Of a stretch of DNA of 64,000 nt, positions 54,975 to 63,038 are shown in pieces; positions within the stretch are counted from its first letter, which is position 1, and every line of letters starts with the position of its first letter. The DNA lies in contig NVXV01000016.1 of assembly GCA_002734085.1 (NCBI GenBank), forward strand, positions 7,756-71,755. The letters run 5' to 3'. The translations under genes were made by a program, and so were the position numbers. Source of the stretch: Fluviicola sp. (lineage in GTDB: Bacteria > Bacteroidota > Bacteroidia > Flavobacteriales_D > Crocinitomicaceae). Below the pieces are notes generated by a model. It ran no database searches and was not told the origin of the DNA. It saw nothing but the letters and a program-made list of their open reading frames with translations.

Positions 54975-55910
54975 ATGAGACTATTACTTTTACTAATTTT
55001 TATCGGTTCAGTTAATATAAACTTTGCCCAAACCGCAGATGAACTATACGAGAATGCAAATTCCTCCTTTGAAAACGAAGATTATAAAGGAGCTTTGAAA
55101 ACAATCGAAAAAGCGATCGAACTAGATTCGTTGGATGCCGACTTTTATAATCTAAAAGCACTTTCTCTATTTAAACTTGAAAAATTTCAAGAATCCTATA
55201 ATACATACAATAAAGCGCTTTCAATTTTCCCTGAAAGACCTTATTTATATATTAGTAGAGGAAACCTTTTCTTGACTATACAAAAGTACGACTATGCAAT
55301 CTTAGACTTCACCAAGGCAATGGGTCTTGCCAAAAATGACACAATTAAGTATTCAGCGGTTACAAACAGAGCAGCAGCAAAATTGAGTGTACGAGACTTT
55401 GAAGGTGCATACGAAGATCTGATGACAGCTTATGAATATGACTCGACAGATGTCGCGACCCTCACGAATTTGGGTGCAGTATGTGATGAGGTTGGGAGAA
55501 AGGATGAGACGTTAAAATATTTGTTAAAGGTAATTGAAGTAGACCCTTCATTTTATCCTGCTTATGGGAATATAGGATTCAAGTATCAAGAAATGGGACA
55601 ATATGAAAAAGCTATAGAATATTTTAATAAGGTACTCGAGTTTAATCCTGAAGAACCATTAGGGTATAGTAATAGAAGTTACAATAGACTTAAACTGGGA
55701 GATCTGAAAGGTGCAATGGATGACATTGAAAAATCAATTAAACTATATCCCGAAAATTCATACGCGTATAGAATTAGAGCATTAATTTATTTTGAGAAAG
55801 GGAAGATGAATAAAGCATGTTCAGATCTACAAGAAGCGCTCGACCGAGGATTTACATTGACTTATGGAAAGGAAGTGTTAAATCTACAAAGGGAGCACTG
55901 TGAAAAGTAG
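54975..55910 (+). CDS. Secreted/periplasmic TPR-repeat protein
   Basis: ATG 54975 opens a signal peptide (MRLLLLLIFIGSVNINFAQ); the longer frame from 54897 would place 26 residues before it. The ~311-residue protein consists of about eight TPR units (ADELYENANSSFENEDYKGALKTIEKAIEL, AYGNIGFKYQEMGQYEKAIEYFNKVLEFNPEEP, AYRIRALIYFEKGKMNKACSDLQEAL), a scaffold for protein-protein contacts, probably in the periplasm. No partner is indicated by the neighbourhood. Confidence 0.85.
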   Translation: MRLLLLLIFIGSVNINFAQTADELYENANSSFENEDYKGALKTIEKAIELDSLDADFYNLKALSLFKLEKFQESYNTYNKALSIFPERPYLYISRGNLFLTIQKYDYAILDFTKAMGLAKNDTIKYSAVTNRAAAKLSVRDFEGAYEDLMTAYEYDSTDVATLTNLGAVCDEVGRKDETLKYLLKVIEVDPSFYPAYGNIGFKYQEMGQYEKAIEYFNKVLEFNPEEPLGYSNRSYNRLKLGDLKGAMDDIEKSIKLYPENSYAYRIRALIYFEKGKMNKACSDLQEALDRGFTLTYGKEVLNLQREHCEK

Positions 55911-56104
55911 GAGGTGGTGCTTACAAAAAACATATCATATTAAACCTTCAATGCGCTCATAATGATAATATTGGTTTGTCTAGGTGTTTAATATGTTGTA
56001 AATTAAATATCTAATTTTATTATTGGGTCTACTGATACTTTCATCATATGGTGAGACTAAAAAAAGCTTCATGAGTTGAAACAAATAAATCTTTTTCTAA
56101 TAAA

Positions 56105-56677
56105 TTAAATCAATTCCAATAAATATAGAGCAATAGATCTTACCCAATCTTCACTCAAGTAGCTCCCCGTTAAAAATGCTAATAGAAACATAATAAATAG
56201 TAGCAGAAAGTAATAAAACAATTTTCTCTTTTTAAGAAAAGCACTTAATGTTGCTGGTACAACTATCCAAAGAAATGGAAAAATAAAATCGTATACAAGA
56301 GGATGTCCACTCCAATTGGACACATTAGCGCCATTTTCAATATCAGAGCTTAATTGCGAAAACTGAAATCCTTTCGATATGAATAAATTCGTAATCCAAA
56401 GTACAAATATCAATAGAATATGAAATGTTGTTTTATGCTGGTCTTTTCCAAAATTAACAACCAATACAATTAAGATTATAAATAAAGGGATATAATAAAT
56501 AAACGATACTATCGGACTCCAGTACTCAATTGCGTTTATTAAAGTATTCTCAACGTCATAATTCTCCGCAGCCGATAATAACTGTAAACCATACTGAATT
56601 GACATGATAAGAACTGAAAAAATAAACAGTCCCAATAATATCAGTATCTGGCGTGTAGAAAATAATTTTTTACTCAT
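56105..56677 (-). CDS. Predicted five-helix membrane protein, unknown function
   Basis: The 190-residue protein has hydrophobic segments at about 10-33, 50-72, 85-102, 125-145 and 150-170 and no catalytic motif. It overlaps the M48 peptidase gene by 8 bases and is the last gene of a three-gene minus-strand operon. It could be a partner or substrate of the peptidase; this is inference from position only. Confidence 0.6.
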   Translation of the reverse strand: MSKKLFSTRQILILLGLFIFSVLIMSIQYGLQLLSAAENYDVENTLINAIEYWSPIVSFIYYIPLFIILIVLVVNFGKDQHKTTFHILLIFVLWITNLFISKGFQFSQLSSDIENGANVSNWSGHPLVYDFIFPFLWIVVPATLSAFLKKRKLFYYFLLLFIMFLLAFLTGSYLSEDWVRSIALYLLELI

Positions 56678-57617
56678 TGTGTATTTTATTTATGTGATCT
56701 ATTCTATCCTGAGGCTTAGGATGATTGTAATCTACTTCACCACACATTGACTTGATTCTTTCAAACAGCTTTATTCCAGCCTCACTTGACGTCACTAAGG
56801 AAGCTCCCCAGTCAGCGAGTCGTTCAGAATTATCTCGTATTGATTTGACAATACTAGAAGCAGCTAAAACGCTAACCATAGTCAGTATTTCTGGAATAAA
56901 TAGAAACAATATGTATTCTTCATAGCGTGAAGATACTGGTGAATTTACTCCCACCAACGTAATATATTTAAGAACAATTGACAGAGATTGTAAAATCAAT
57001 ATAAGTGGTACAAGTACTTTTCCATATGCTTCAGAAGCACGAAATAAATAAAGATCCTTTTGGCGTATATGCGCTATTTCATGTGCTAACATAAAGCGAG
57101 CCTCATTAGGTGACTTTTTTAAATAATTCACAAACCCTAATGGGATAACCAGTACGTTCTTACGGTCGTAAGATTCAACGCTTGGGAATATCGACAACTG
57201 TGGCAAGAGCAAAACATAAATGTCTTCATCTATATTCATAGAGGTACAAGTTTCATGAATAACCTTTCCTATAATCCCCTCATCCCTTGAATGTTTAAGT
57301 AATTGTGAATAACGCTGAATAAATTGTTCCCCTGAACTAGCAACATCTTTATATCTAGTCCAAACGAAAAGTCCCATCATCAAATAAAAGAAGAATCCTA
57401 TATATGTACCTACTAATGAAATTTGAAGAATTTTATAAGTTGTAAACTCCTTAAACTCTTTATTTAGTTCTACACCAATGTGCAGTAATACAATCAATGC
57501 GATTAAAAGCAATAATGATAAAAAGTAAAAGCCAAAAATAACCCATAACCAACGTTTTGGTTTATTTCCCTTAGAGATATGCTTATCTAGGTTTTCTATG
57601 TATGTACTTTCTGTCAC
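56670..57617 (-). CDS. M48-family membrane zinc metallopeptidase
   Basis: 315 residues with hydrophobic segments at ~22-48 and ~65-88, a soluble region carrying HEIAH at residues 179-183 (LAHEIAHIRQKDLY), two more hydrophobic segments, and a third-ligand region NSERLADWGASLV typical of M48 (HtpX/Ste24-like) enzymes. The active site faces the cytoplasm in relatives, which clear misfolded membrane proteins or mature peptides. It overlaps the downstream gene by 8 bases and the upstream gene by 4 (ATGA). It is not a standard HtpX, because its neighbours and N-terminus differ. Confidence 0.82.
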   Translation of the reverse strand: MTESTYIENLDKHISKGNKPKRWLWVIFGFYFLSLLLLIALIVLLHIGVELNKEFKEFTTYKILQISLVGTYIGFFFYLMMGLFVWTRYKDVASSGEQFIQRYSQLLKHSRDEGIIGKVIHETCTSMNIDEDIYVLLLPQLSIFPSVESYDRKNVLVIPLGFVNYLKKSPNEARFMLAHEIAHIRQKDLYLFRASEAYGKVLVPLILILQSLSIVLKYITLVGVNSPVSSRYEEYILFLFIPEILTMVSVLAASSIVKSIRDNSERLADWGASLVTSSEAGIKLFERIKSMCGEVDYNHPKPQDRIDHINKIHNE

Positions 57618-58009
57618 CGTTTCAGAAGTAACTCCAGATCTTTACTAAAGGAATTGACAATAGTATTCGCCTTTTCTTCATCTATCCCTTCGGCGAGTAG
57701 TCTGTTCTTCCAAGAATTGCTAAGTAATTCACTTGTAACTTTATCTTTCTTTGCTCTTAGTGTTTTTCTTAATGTCAAAAATGTTCCAATAGACCCTAAT
57801 AAAAGAGCGAATGATTCAATAGACTCTTTGACATCCGCAGCACTAAATTCATTATGACCACTAAAGTTTCTTAACTCCTCTAAATGAGACTCTTCTTCTA
57901 ATTTCTTAGGGATGAATTCCATGAATACTTCCATTGAATCGTTACCTTCCAGTCCCTGATCAATAGCAATTTTCTTACATAAGTCTTTTAATTCTTCCAT
58001 TTTATTCAA
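57614..58009 (-). CDS. Small helical protein, first gene of the M48 operon
   Basis: The 131-residue product is mostly helical: an N-terminal acidic domain (MEELKDLCKKIAIDQGLEGND...), a central weakly hydrophobic helix (ESIESFALLLGSIGTFLTLRKTL, ~65-87) and a basic C-terminus. No family is recognised with confidence. The central helix recalls small adaptor proteins of multi-gene conflict systems, but this is speculative. It overlaps the M48 gene by 4 bases, so the two are translationally coupled. Confidence 0.55.
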   Translation of the reverse strand: MNKMEELKDLCKKIAIDQGLEGNDSMEVFMEFIPKKLEEESHLEELRNFSGHNEFSAADVKESIESFALLLGSIGTFLTLRKTLRAKKDKVTSELLSNSWKNRLLAEGIDEEKANTIVNSFSKDLELLLKR

Positions 58010-58663
58010 TTATGATTAAATCAAACTATTTCTGTACTGCTACATAAATAGTTGCTTTCTATGTTCTTCAACTGTGAATTATAGATGTTTATTAAGTGAT
58101 TAGTTGATTTCAGAAAACATTTCACTCAATGTTCAACACTTATAAATTTACATTCTTTTTTTGACTTTGACAATTGATAGTTAGATATTTATTATTTATA
58201 TATAAATCAAAACTAAACATTTAGATATTAAAATGCAATAACTATAACTGTCTGATGTTTTATAATTTTTTGTAAAAAGAATTTAAAACAAGAAGAAAAG
58301 TAGAGGTATTAATAAAGAGCAAAATGCTATAATTACACTCTTAATCTGGAATATAATATATGAATTGGAATAAATAATTTGTCATATATTTAACAATTAA
58401 ACTAATAGATGTTTATTTATTTTTTAAGATTACAAGTTGATTTTGCATATATGTGAATATAAACGATTATTATCGAATAAAATTTAATCTCATTCTGTTA
58501 AGTAGGACGAAGGTTTTTGGTTGTAACTATTTTTTAGTGAGTACTCTATAGTTTTTAAAATTGGAATTTATATATATATTTATGGAGTGGATGGATATAA
58601 ATATATTTTGCAATATTCACATCCTAAATTTTTTTAAAAATATTTATAATAAACAATAAAAAC
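58010..58663. other. 654-bp very AT-rich intergenic region between divergent operons
   Basis: No gene, RNA or terminator was recognised. It contains one copy of a dispersed repeat (58459-58480). It must hold promoters for both the M48 operon and the cassette starting at 58664, but no exact TAnnTTTG was found near either start. Confidence 0.6.
58459..58480 (+). repeat. Dispersed intergenic repeat TAAACGATTATTATCGAATAA and relatives
   Basis: Related copies: 54808-54829 (GTAAACGATTATTGTCGG...), this copy, and 61511-61529 (GTAAACGGTTATTATCCCC). All are intergenic, in the same orientation, and in the accessory region. Confidence 0.5.
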
Positions 58664-59017
58664 ATGAGAAAAACTTACCGCTACAAAAATCTTACATTTC
58701 CAATATCAGATGATAAAGAAGTAATTTTAGAAGTTGAATTTGTTTCTGACGGAAATACAGGTCAAACCGTAATTAATGTACCTGGACCAAATGACAAAGA
58801 AATAAATAACTCAGGAAGTAAATTAATAGGAAAAGGTTCGGATTTGAGAGGAGATTCAACTATTTGTTTTTCTGATATTGCAAATTTAATTCCTGAAGAA
58901 GATGAAATTCGAATAAGATTTAAAATTAATGATGAATTGATAGTTGAGCATGTGAATCAAAAATCAGAAGAAGAAAGACCAATAATTGTTTTATCTATTA
59001 AATTTCCAACATTATGA
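58664..59017 (+). CDS. Small beta-rich protein, first gene of an unnamed cassette
   Basis: The 117-residue protein has no signal peptide or membrane segment; alternating hydrophobic stretches (YRYKNLTFPI, EVILEVEFVSD, IRIRFKINDELIVEHV, IIVLSIKFP) suggest an all-beta fold. No family is recognised. Its stop overlaps the ATG of the next gene as ATGA, so its synthesis is coupled to that of a predicted exported protein, an unusual pairing for a cytoplasmic product. Confidence 0.55.
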   Translation: MRKTYRYKNLTFPISDDKEVILEVEFVSDGNTGQTVINVPGPNDKEINNSGSKLIGKGSDLRGDSTICFSDIANLIPEEDEIRIRFKINDELIVEHVNQKSEEERPIIVLSIKFPTL

Positions 59018-60345
59018 AATACTCCTACTACACTAAATATATATTAACGCTAACCCTGCTAGTGTTTTGTAGAATATCAAATTCTCAAGAAAGACTAAAT
59101 AAATTGCAAGCCCCAACCTCACCAGCCTCTAGTATTTTAGGATTACAGCCTTCATCAGTTCTTTCCCCTAAATCATATCAGGCATTGGAAGCAGCACTAT
59201 ATTCAAACTTTATTGGTGAGAATGGAAACGCAATAATTCCAAATAATTTCGCATTAGAATTTACTCCATATTGGACTAAAAATCATTCACTGAGTTTGGA
59301 TGAATATCTTTATCCGAAAGGATTTATGGATCAAATTATACGTAATTCTTCATTTTCAATTGCTTCCACTCAAAATTTCCAGTTAGGAGACAGTTCAGCG
59401 ACAAATGGTTTAGCATTTGGATATAGAACTACTTTCTATTTAGGAAATAAAAAAGATCGAGAAGAAATAGAAAATTACAAATCAAGCTTAGCATCAAATC
59501 AATTAATTACATCTTTAATTGGCTCAGAAGCAGAATCATTACTTGTTAACCAAAAGGTAGCGAATATAGCTGAATTCATAGAGAAAATAAAGAGTACTAT
59601 AGAAACTACAATCAATCGAAATTTGTCGGATTTAGAAACTGTACAAAAAAAATCATTAATTGATGAAATTATCATTGAAGTATCAAAGCTTTCTTTGGAT
59701 ATTAATAATTATGATTCATTTCTAAATAGCTTTAATAACATAATTGATAATAAACTAAAATCAAAGCTATTGTTTAATAACTATAAAGAATACATAATGG
59801 ATAGACAAGGATGGTCTGTTGATTTAGCCTATGCAAGTCTTTTGAGTTTTCCTACCAACAATTTTAATTTATCCTATGTTCCTCGTCATTCATTTTGGCT
59901 AACACCAACTTATCGTTTTAAAGATAAATTTAAATTTTTAAAAATCATGGGGGTGATAAGATATGAGTGGTATAATATGGATTACTTTAAAAAATATTTT
60001 GTTGATTCTAAAATTTATGAAAATAACATCGATTATGGTTTTGCTATTTCAACGGAGTTCGATAAATTTTCAATCAAATTTGAATTGGTAGGTAGAAGAA
60101 GTGAAACAGAAATTCCTGTAGGTACGGATTCTGAAGGAAATGAATTATATAAAAGAGAAAATAGTTCTGATTTTCAATATTTAGGCTCATTTAATTACAA
60201 TTTGTCAGATCAAATCATTTTATCTTACAGTCTAGGTAATCGTTTTCAACCAATACTAAACCCTGATAATACTTTGGTTTCTCTTTTGTCATTAAACTTT
60301 GGATTTGGTACTCCTACGGAAAAAACTCTTGATTTAATGAAGTAA
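59014..60345 (+). CDS. Predicted outer-membrane beta-barrel protein with a helical insertion
   Basis: 443 residues with a signal peptide (MKYSYYTKYILTLTLLVFCRISNSQ). Barrel-like strands are seen at ~65-145 (NFALEFTPYWT, TNGLAFGYRTTFYLG) and ~255-443 (GWSVDLAYASLLSF, FAISTEFDKFSIKFELVGRR, SLNFGFGTP), interrupted by a ~110-residue charged helical region (about 148-255), perhaps a plug or periplasmic arm. No named family. It is coupled by ATGA to the small beta-rich gene and is followed 89 bases later by the nuclease-like gene. Confidence 0.6.
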   Translation: MKYSYYTKYILTLTLLVFCRISNSQERLNKLQAPTSPASSILGLQPSSVLSPKSYQALEAALYSNFIGENGNAIIPNNFALEFTPYWTKNHSLSLDEYLYPKGFMDQIIRNSSFSIASTQNFQLGDSSATNGLAFGYRTTFYLGNKKDREEIENYKSSLASNQLITSLIGSEAESLLVNQKVANIAEFIEKIKSTIETTINRNLSDLETVQKKSLIDEIIIEVSKLSLDINNYDSFLNSFNNIIDNKLKSKLLFNNYKEYIMDRQGWSVDLAYASLLSFPTNNFNLSYVPRHSFWLTPTYRFKDKFKFLKIMGVIRYEWYNMDYFKKYFVDSKIYENNIDYGFAISTEFDKFSIKFELVGRRSETEIPVGTDSEGNELYKRENSSDFQYLGSFNYNLSDQIILSYSLGNRFQPILNPDNTLVSLLSLNFGFGTPTEKTLDLMK

Positions 60346-60434
60346 ATGATAAAATGTTGTGAATAGAAATACCTAAATAAGAGTACTTTACTTACATTTT
60401 GCCTTAGTTATAAACGAGTTATGGACATTGTAGT

Positions 60435-61415
60435 ATGTTAGAGATAAAGTTTAAAAATAGTTCTAAACCTTCTCATCGTTGGGGTGAGTTATATAATGGA
60501 GAAGGTACTCTGATTACTGATAGGATTTTTTTAGAAGAAGATACCGACACTTATATCGTTGAATTCTATATTGAAGGGATTCATTATGATTCAATTAGCA
60601 ATGAATCAATTGAGGAACAAGAAAGTAAAATAATGCTTGATTTATGGGAGTTTGATTTAGAATATGAAGTGTTTAAAATCCATAGAGTTCGAAAACATGA
60701 AAAATCGATTTCAGTGAGTTATTTTACAAGTTTCTATGAAATAGAAAAGGAAAACTGGAAAACCAAAGATTTTTTTGAGGTAGCTGAAATTACATTGTCT
60801 AGAATGGATAATATAGAGTTTAAAGTTAATTATGATTCTGAAGATTATGATTCAAGATACATCGATATACAAATTTCTATGCCATGTCAAGGTAAGAAGA
60901 TTAAAGATTATGTAGATGATGCTAGTAAAATTTTAGAATCTATTTATTCTGAAATAAAAAATGAACTTAGGGGATGGGTCTGGAATGAAGAATATGAAAA
61001 AAATGAAGCGTTGTTTACAACCGAATTAATAATACCGTTGTTTCGTAAACTGGACTTTAACGGTGTTCGATACTTTCATGGAGTAAATGAATTTGGTAAA
61101 GACGTTCTATCATATAAAATAAATGAATTTGGAATTAAAGATTTCTATGCTGCACAAGTAAAAGCAGGTAATATAAGTGGAAGCGTCAGGGGATCCGTAA
61201 ATGAAATAATTCATCAAATTGATGATGCTTTTAAAATGCCTTTTGAATTAATTAATGATGGTGAACCCAACTTTGTTTCAAAGGTTATTATTGCTATTAG
61301 CGGAAAATTTACAGATAATGCACAGAAAAAAATAAAAGAGAAAATCAGTAAACACCTTCTAGCGAATATTATATTTCTAGATAAAGAAGATATAATGGAT
61401 TTAATTCAACGATAG
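60435..61415 (+). CDS. Predicted PD-(D/E)XK nuclease-like protein with unknown N-terminal domain
   Basis: 326 residues. The N-terminal ~175 are a beta-rich domain that I do not recognise. The C-terminal part looks like a restriction-endonuclease fold of the Mrr type: Glu197 in a helix (TTELIIPLF), Asp223 in NEFGKDVLSY, and Gln241-Val-Lys243 in YAAQVKAG, i.e. E...D...QxK, followed by helices that end in ISKHLLANIIFLDKEDIMDLIQ. Such proteins cut DNA, often as part of defence. There is no visible methyltransferase partner. It may act alone or with the two genes upstream. Confidence 0.62.
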   Translation: MLEIKFKNSSKPSHRWGELYNGEGTLITDRIFLEEDTDTYIVEFYIEGIHYDSISNESIEEQESKIMLDLWEFDLEYEVFKIHRVRKHEKSISVSYFTSFYEIEKENWKTKDFFEVAEITLSRMDNIEFKVNYDSEDYDSRYIDIQISMPCQGKKIKDYVDDASKILESIYSEIKNELRGWVWNEEYEKNEALFTTELIIPLFRKLDFNGVRYFHGVNEFGKDVLSYKINEFGIKDFYAAQVKAGNISGSVRGSVNEIIHQIDDAFKMPFELINDGEPNFVSKVIIAISGKFTDNAQKKIKEKISKHLLANIIFLDKEDIMDLIQR

Positions 61416-61587
61416 ATATTCATTAAATCATTTGTAAATACAGCGATAAACGCCAAAGGAATGGAAGTAAAAGAAGTGATTGTCGTGGATTATTTCTCAA
61501 CTTCATAAATGTAAACGGTTATTATCCCCAAGCTGCCGAGAGATTGCATCTCTGGACTTGAAACTCCTTGCATAGACCAAAAAACAC

Positions 61588-62943
61588 CTACCCAACCAAC
61601 TCTCCCCCCAAATCCCCATAATCAATCCCATCAAAATTCCCAGAACTCATCATTAACAAAACCTTATCCTTCATATCAAACCCCTTAATAAAATCAAGCA
61701 CCGCTTCTGTAGAAGTCTCCACACGAACATTCCCGCCAAAAGCAGCTTTCACTTCTTCTGCAGTAATTGGAGCTAGTTTTTTATGCTTTACCACTTCGTG
61801 ACTAAAATAAACCAATGCGTGATCTGCTGCGTTCATGGCGCCATCGTATTCGGGTAGGAATTCTTTTTTGAGAGAAGAGAACGTATGTAACTCCATACAA
61901 GCGATTAATTCTCTATCGGGATATTGTTCTTTTACGGCGGCTGTGGTGGCTTTTAGTTTAGAAGGGGAGTGGGCGAAGTCTTTGTACATGACAAATGATT
62001 CTCCTTCGGTTACTTTTTCCAATCGTTTTCCAGCACCAGTAAAATCGCGCATTGCTTTTAGGAAGTCGTCTTTTTTAACGCCAATGGCTGCACATGTTTC
62101 CATAGCCCCCATCAGATTTTGCAAGTTGTGTGCACCAAATATCTTGAGTGAATAACTGTTTCCTTCAAATTCTAAAGTCGTTCCGTTTGGATTAGACGTG
62201 TACGTGGGTGTTTCGTACGCAACTGTATTTAGCTTTTCTGTGTAGTCGCTAGCAATATCATTTACTTGTGCATCTGTTTTATTGTAGACCAATACACCAT
62301 TGGGTTCAATCATTTCGCAAAACCTACTGAACTGTTCCACGTAATTCTCCCACGTCGGAAAAACATTGATATGATCCCAAGCAATACCGCTGATCAAAGC
62401 GACATGTGGCTTATACAAATGAAATTTCGGACGACGATCTAACGGTGAACTCAAGTATTCATCTCCTTCGAGAATAATGACATCGTTTTCTTCGGTAATT
62501 TTTACCATACAGTCGTAACCCTCAAGTTGCGCACCTACCATGTAATCGACAGGTACATCCAAACGCTGCAAAGCATGTAAAATCATGGAAGTAATCGTCG
62601 TTTTACCGTGAGAACCACCAATCACCACACGCTTCTTGTTTTTAGACTGCTCGTAAATGTATTCCGGGTAAGAAAAAATTGGAATATCCAGTTCTTTTGC
62701 TCTCTCCAGTTCAGGATTTCCTTCGCGCGCGTGCATTCCCAAAATCACAGCGTCTAAATCTTTGTGAATGTTTGCTTCATTCCAGCCAATAGAATCGGGG
62801 AGTATCCCTTCCTTTTTAAGTCGTCCTTTCGAAGGCTCGAAGATCTCATCATCAGATCCTGTAACTTCGGCTCCTTTACGTGATAAGGCAATCGCTAAAT
62901 TGTGCATCGCACTTCCTCCAATCGCTATAAAATGAACTTTCAT
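61588..62943 (-). CDS. mpl: UDP-N-acetylmuramate:L-Ala-gamma-D-Glu-meso-DAP ligase (Mpl-type Mur ligase)
   Basis: Mpl recycles murein tripeptide by ligating it to UDP-MurNAc in the cytoplasm. The 451-residue product has the N-terminal Rossmann domain of Mur ligases (VHFIAIGGSAMHNLAIAL), the ATP loop GGSHGKTTITSM, the central-domain EGDEYLSSPLDRRPKF and ISGIAWDHINVFP, and the C-terminal domain (YKDFAHSPSKLKATTAAVKEQYP). GGSAMHNLA and the EGDEY stretch favour Mpl over MurC. It follows the OstA-like gene on the same strand, with a 48-bp palindrome between them. Confidence 0.88.
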   Translation of the reverse strand: MKVHFIAIGGSAMHNLAIALSRKGAEVTGSDDEIFEPSKGRLKKEGILPDSIGWNEANIHKDLDAVILGMHAREGNPELERAKELDIPIFSYPEYIYEQSKNKKRVVIGGSHGKTTITSMILHALQRLDVPVDYMVGAQLEGYDCMVKITEENDVIILEGDEYLSSPLDRRPKFHLYKPHVALISGIAWDHINVFPTWENYVEQFSRFCEMIEPNGVLVYNKTDAQVNDIASDYTEKLNTVAYETPTYTSNPNGTTLEFEGNSYSLKIFGAHNLQNLMGAMETCAAIGVKKDDFLKAMRDFTGAGKRLEKVTEGESFVMYKDFAHSPSKLKATTAAVKEQYPDRELIACMELHTFSSLKKEFLPEYDGAMNAADHALVYFSHEVVKHKKLAPITAEEVKAAFGGNVRVETSTEAVLDFIKGFDMKDKVLLMMSSGNFDGIDYGDLGGELVG

Positions 62944-62989
62944 TTGGTAATTTTTGCGTTTAATTTAATGAAAAATGTTGTTTGGTTGG

Positions 62990-63037
62990 GTTTTATGTTG
63001 TAGGGTCGCACGGCCGTGCGACCCTACAACATAAAAC
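62990..63037. repeat. Perfect 48-bp GC-rich palindrome
   Basis: Two 24-base arms without a loop: GTTTTATGTTGTAGGGTCGC... is mirrored exactly up to ...CATAAAAC, with CACGGCCGTG at the centre. It starts one base after the OstA-like stop. No T-run follows on either strand, so it is more like a REP/MITE-type element than a simple terminator. Confidence 0.9.
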
Positions 63038-63038
63038 A

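Noticed and set aside
58010-58663. Possible RNA gene or origin in the AT-rich gap
   Set aside because: No tRNA cloverleaf, no conserved RNA motif and no ordered iterons could be seen; it looks like ordinary AT-rich intergenic DNA apart from one dispersed repeat.
58561-61415. Classical restriction-modification system
   Set aside because: The nuclease-like protein has no adjacent methyltransferase or specificity gene, so the label is not supported.
61535-61555. Small hairpin AGAGAT-TGC-ATCTCT upstream of the mpl 3' end
   Set aside because: The stem is only six base pairs without a T-run on either strand; not convincing as a terminator.
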